This document shows positions 62,236 to 64,000 of a stretch of 64,000 nt of DNA, piece by piece. Both the position numbers and the translations under genes were made by a program. Within the stretch, counting starts at the first letter, position 1, and every line of letters starts with the position of its first letter. A model generated the notes under the pieces. It was not told the DNA's origin. It worked only from the letters and a program-made list of their open reading frames with translations, and made no database searches. The stretch is from Watersipora subatra (lineage: Eukaryota; Bryozoa; Gymnolaemata; Cheilostomatida; Watersiporidae): NCBI RefSeq assembly GCF_963576615.1, contig NC_088717.1, positions 36,518,302-36,582,301 on the forward strand, written 5' to 3'.

Positions 62236-63735
62236 AGATAAACCACCTCTTCTACATGGATGACATCAAGCTGTACGCTAACAAAGAAAGGGACATTGAT
62301 TCGCTAATACACCTCACTCAGGTATACAGCAAGGACATCGGAATGACCTTCGCTATTGAGAAATGTGGAAGGCTAATTCTTAAGAAAGGCCATTCTATGC
62401 TCACAGATGGCCTAAGAATGCCAAATGGTACCATCAAAGATATAGAAGAAGGGTACAAGTACTTGGGGATTATGCAAAGCAACATCAACCACGAAGCCGA
62501 GGTACGTCACAAAGCCATTACCGAATACAAGAAACGCCTTCGGCAGGTCTTACGGAGTTAGCTCAATGCCAAGAACCAAGTCATGGCAATAAATACCTAC
62601 GCACTGCCAGTAATAAGATATCCAGCAGGCATAATAAAGTGGACTGAGGAAGCCATCAAAGAAACGGATATAGCAACTCGTAAACTGCTGACCATGCATG
62701 GAGCACTCCACCCAAAGTCTGATATTACTAGATTGTATCTTGATAGGAAAGATGGCGGTAGGGGACTCAAAAGTGTACAGCAGACAGTGAAAGAGGAGGA
62801 GCAAAGCATCAAAGCATATGCAGCCTCCATGGCCATCTCAGATAAGTTGCTAGCTGAATTTCAATCGGCTGCTCTTACAACGGACCTACGCCCTGATGAT
62901 GAGGAAATTGACTGGCACACGAAACCTCTTCATGGTGCTTACCACCAACAAATATCTAAGGTTGGCGATCTTCACCAGACATATATGTGGCTGAACAAAG
63001 GAAACCTAACGGCCAATACAGAGTCGCTAATCATGGCAGCCCAGGAGCAAGTGCTCCCAACAAGGCAACTTCAAACGAAAATCTATCACACTAGAGACGA
63101 TCCTAGATGCAGACTGTGCAAAGATGCACCTGAGACCATCCAACACATCATCAGCGGATGCAAGCAGCTAGCAGGGAACGCATACAATGAGCGGCATAAT
63201 CATGTTGCAGGTGTTGTGATAGAAGTCTATGTGATGATTATGGCCTTAATAAACCACAACACTGGTGGGAAGCTCCTGGTAAGGTCAATGAAAATTACCG
63301 GGCTAAGATCCTCTGGGACTTCTACATCCAAACTGACAAGCATGTCCTGGCAAACCAACCAGATATAGTGGTGGTAAACAAGGAGAACAAGAGGGCTACT
63401 GTAATAGATATAGCAGTACCCAATGACTACAATATAGCCAGCAAAGAAAAAGAAAAGGTAGAGAAATATCTCCTTCTTGGAGAAGAGATTGAAAAATGCT
63501 GGAATGTAAGAACAACTGTAATCCCAGTAGTCATTGGGGCACTGGGCGCAATAACACCGGCGCATAAAATGTGGCTTGCCCAAATACCAACAGCAATCAA
63601 CTCAGGTGAGTTGCAGAAAAGTGCGCTATTGGGAACAGCTAAGATCTTGAAGCGAGTGCTTAAACTCCCAGGTCTCTGGTAGGAGACCCGAGTTAGAGCA
63701 GAAATTACCACCCATACGGGGTATCCGGGGTAAGG
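62233..63735 (+). mobile_element. 5'-truncated non-LTR retrotransposon (LINE) with C-terminal endonuclease
   Basis: The element begins at the reverse transcriptase catalytic box (FYMDDIKLY). It continues through the thumb (EGYKYLGIMQSNINHEAEVR), a conserved C-terminal part (TYALPVIRYPAGIIKWTEEA, LLTMHGALHPKSDITRLYLD, GGRGLKSVQQT), a zinc knuckle (CRLCKDAPETIQHIISGCKQ) and a PD-(D/E)xK-type endonuclease (NQPDIVVVNKENKRATVIDI, VIGALGAITP), to a stop at 63680-63682. That architecture is of the older LINE clades with a restriction-like endonuclease. A TAG at 62559-62561 and a frameshift near 63220 break it. The 3' tail ends at a T-rich/TATATC run. Confidence 0.88.
62236..63682 (+). pseudogene. 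Broken LINE reverse transcriptase/endonuclease frame
   Basis: Frame 1 covers 62236-62561 and 62562-63225 after an in-frame TAG. From about 63225 the conserved reading moves to another frame (DYGLNKPQHWWEAPGKVNEN, AKILWDFYIQTDKHVLANQP) and runs to 63682. Reverse transcriptase fingers and palm upstream of YMDD are absent, so the copy cannot move by itself. Confidence 0.85.
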
Positions 63736-63771
63736 AAACAATTTTTTTTTATATCTATATATATCTATATA

Positions 63772-64000
63772 CAGTCAAACATGGATAACTCGAACTTCAA
63801 GGGACCGAGCAAAAGTGTTCGAATTATCAGAGCATTCAAGTTATCAGAGCACTGTCACAAGTCCATATATTTACTTATTTATTAGTAGATACATGTACAT
63901 ATACAAACTATAATATAAATCAAAAGCACAAATGGCTTGTTTCAAATTAAATGCTTCTAATGTAAAGTTTAAAACGTTTTCATGAAAAAGTATAGAGATT
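63772..64000. mobile_element. mariner-like MITE, second copy, cut by the window edge
   Basis: Starts CAGTCAAACATGGATAACTC and matches 33471-33700 nearly base for base. Lies directly after the LINE's 3' TATATC run. Confidence 0.85.

Noticed and set aside
63227..63741. Minus-strand open frames of 118 and 104 codons
   Set aside because: Shadows of the LINE endonuclease frame on the opposite strand.

Overview
This is a piece of an animal nuclear genome, not a bacterial or viral one. It is AT-rich, its genes are split into short exons by long introns with consensus splice sites, and it is full of micro- and minisatellites and class II transposons. The exon-level proteins look like those of an invertebrate, and the repeat types would suit a spiralian such as a mollusc or bryozoan, but the species cannot be fixed from sequence alone.

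Three host genes are well supported. (1) Bases 5467-6089 (+) hold two exons of the C-terminal anticodon-binding part of a mitochondrial methionyl-tRNA synthetase (MARS2-like). Its catalytic exons must lie to the left of the window. (2) Bases 16698-33267 (-) hold 14 exons of kinesin-2 motor subunit KIF3A. The motor domain from its first beta-strand on, the neck and coiled coil, and most of the tail are all in consistent splice phase (670 residues). Only the first coding exon is uncertain; a weak candidate lies at 38167-38244. (3) Bases 41374-54354 (+) hold a complete nine-exon gene for a 421-residue protein with an N-terminal beta-repeat part, an SPFH/band-7-like part and a coiled coil, with no function I can name. 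Less certain genes near the right edge are a small Cys-rich protein (57445-57877, +) and two exons of an integrase-like protein (61157-61628, -).

The rest is dominated by mobile DNA. Insertions defined to the base by target-site duplications are a 1.07-kb hAT element inside a 14-bp satellite (6857-7927), a 367-bp hAT MITE (9696-10062), a 4.37-kb P element with a decayed THAP transposase inside another minisatellite (11676-16048), and a 2.77-kb element with arms of about 470 bp (58106-60875) that itself carries a piggyBac-type MITE. Two other copies of that MITE lie at 3489 and 31387. There are also mariner-like MITEs, Helitron-like short elements, tRNA-derived SINE heads, and a 5'-truncated LINE that begins at its YMDD box between TA microsatellites (62233-63735).

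Tandem arrays include a 21-copy 56-bp array with a visible higher-order pattern (28361-29544), a roughly 50-copy 17-bp array ending on a decayed tRNA-Ile (29823-30668), and a 20-bp array of nearly 1 kb (54967-55910). The most unusual observation is that two minisatellites have a real 5' splice site as their first unit, one in KIF3A (20351) and one in the SPFH-like gene (46122). Each places a ladder of decoy donors next to the true one. I found no CRISPR array, operon, phage or other prokaryote-type system.
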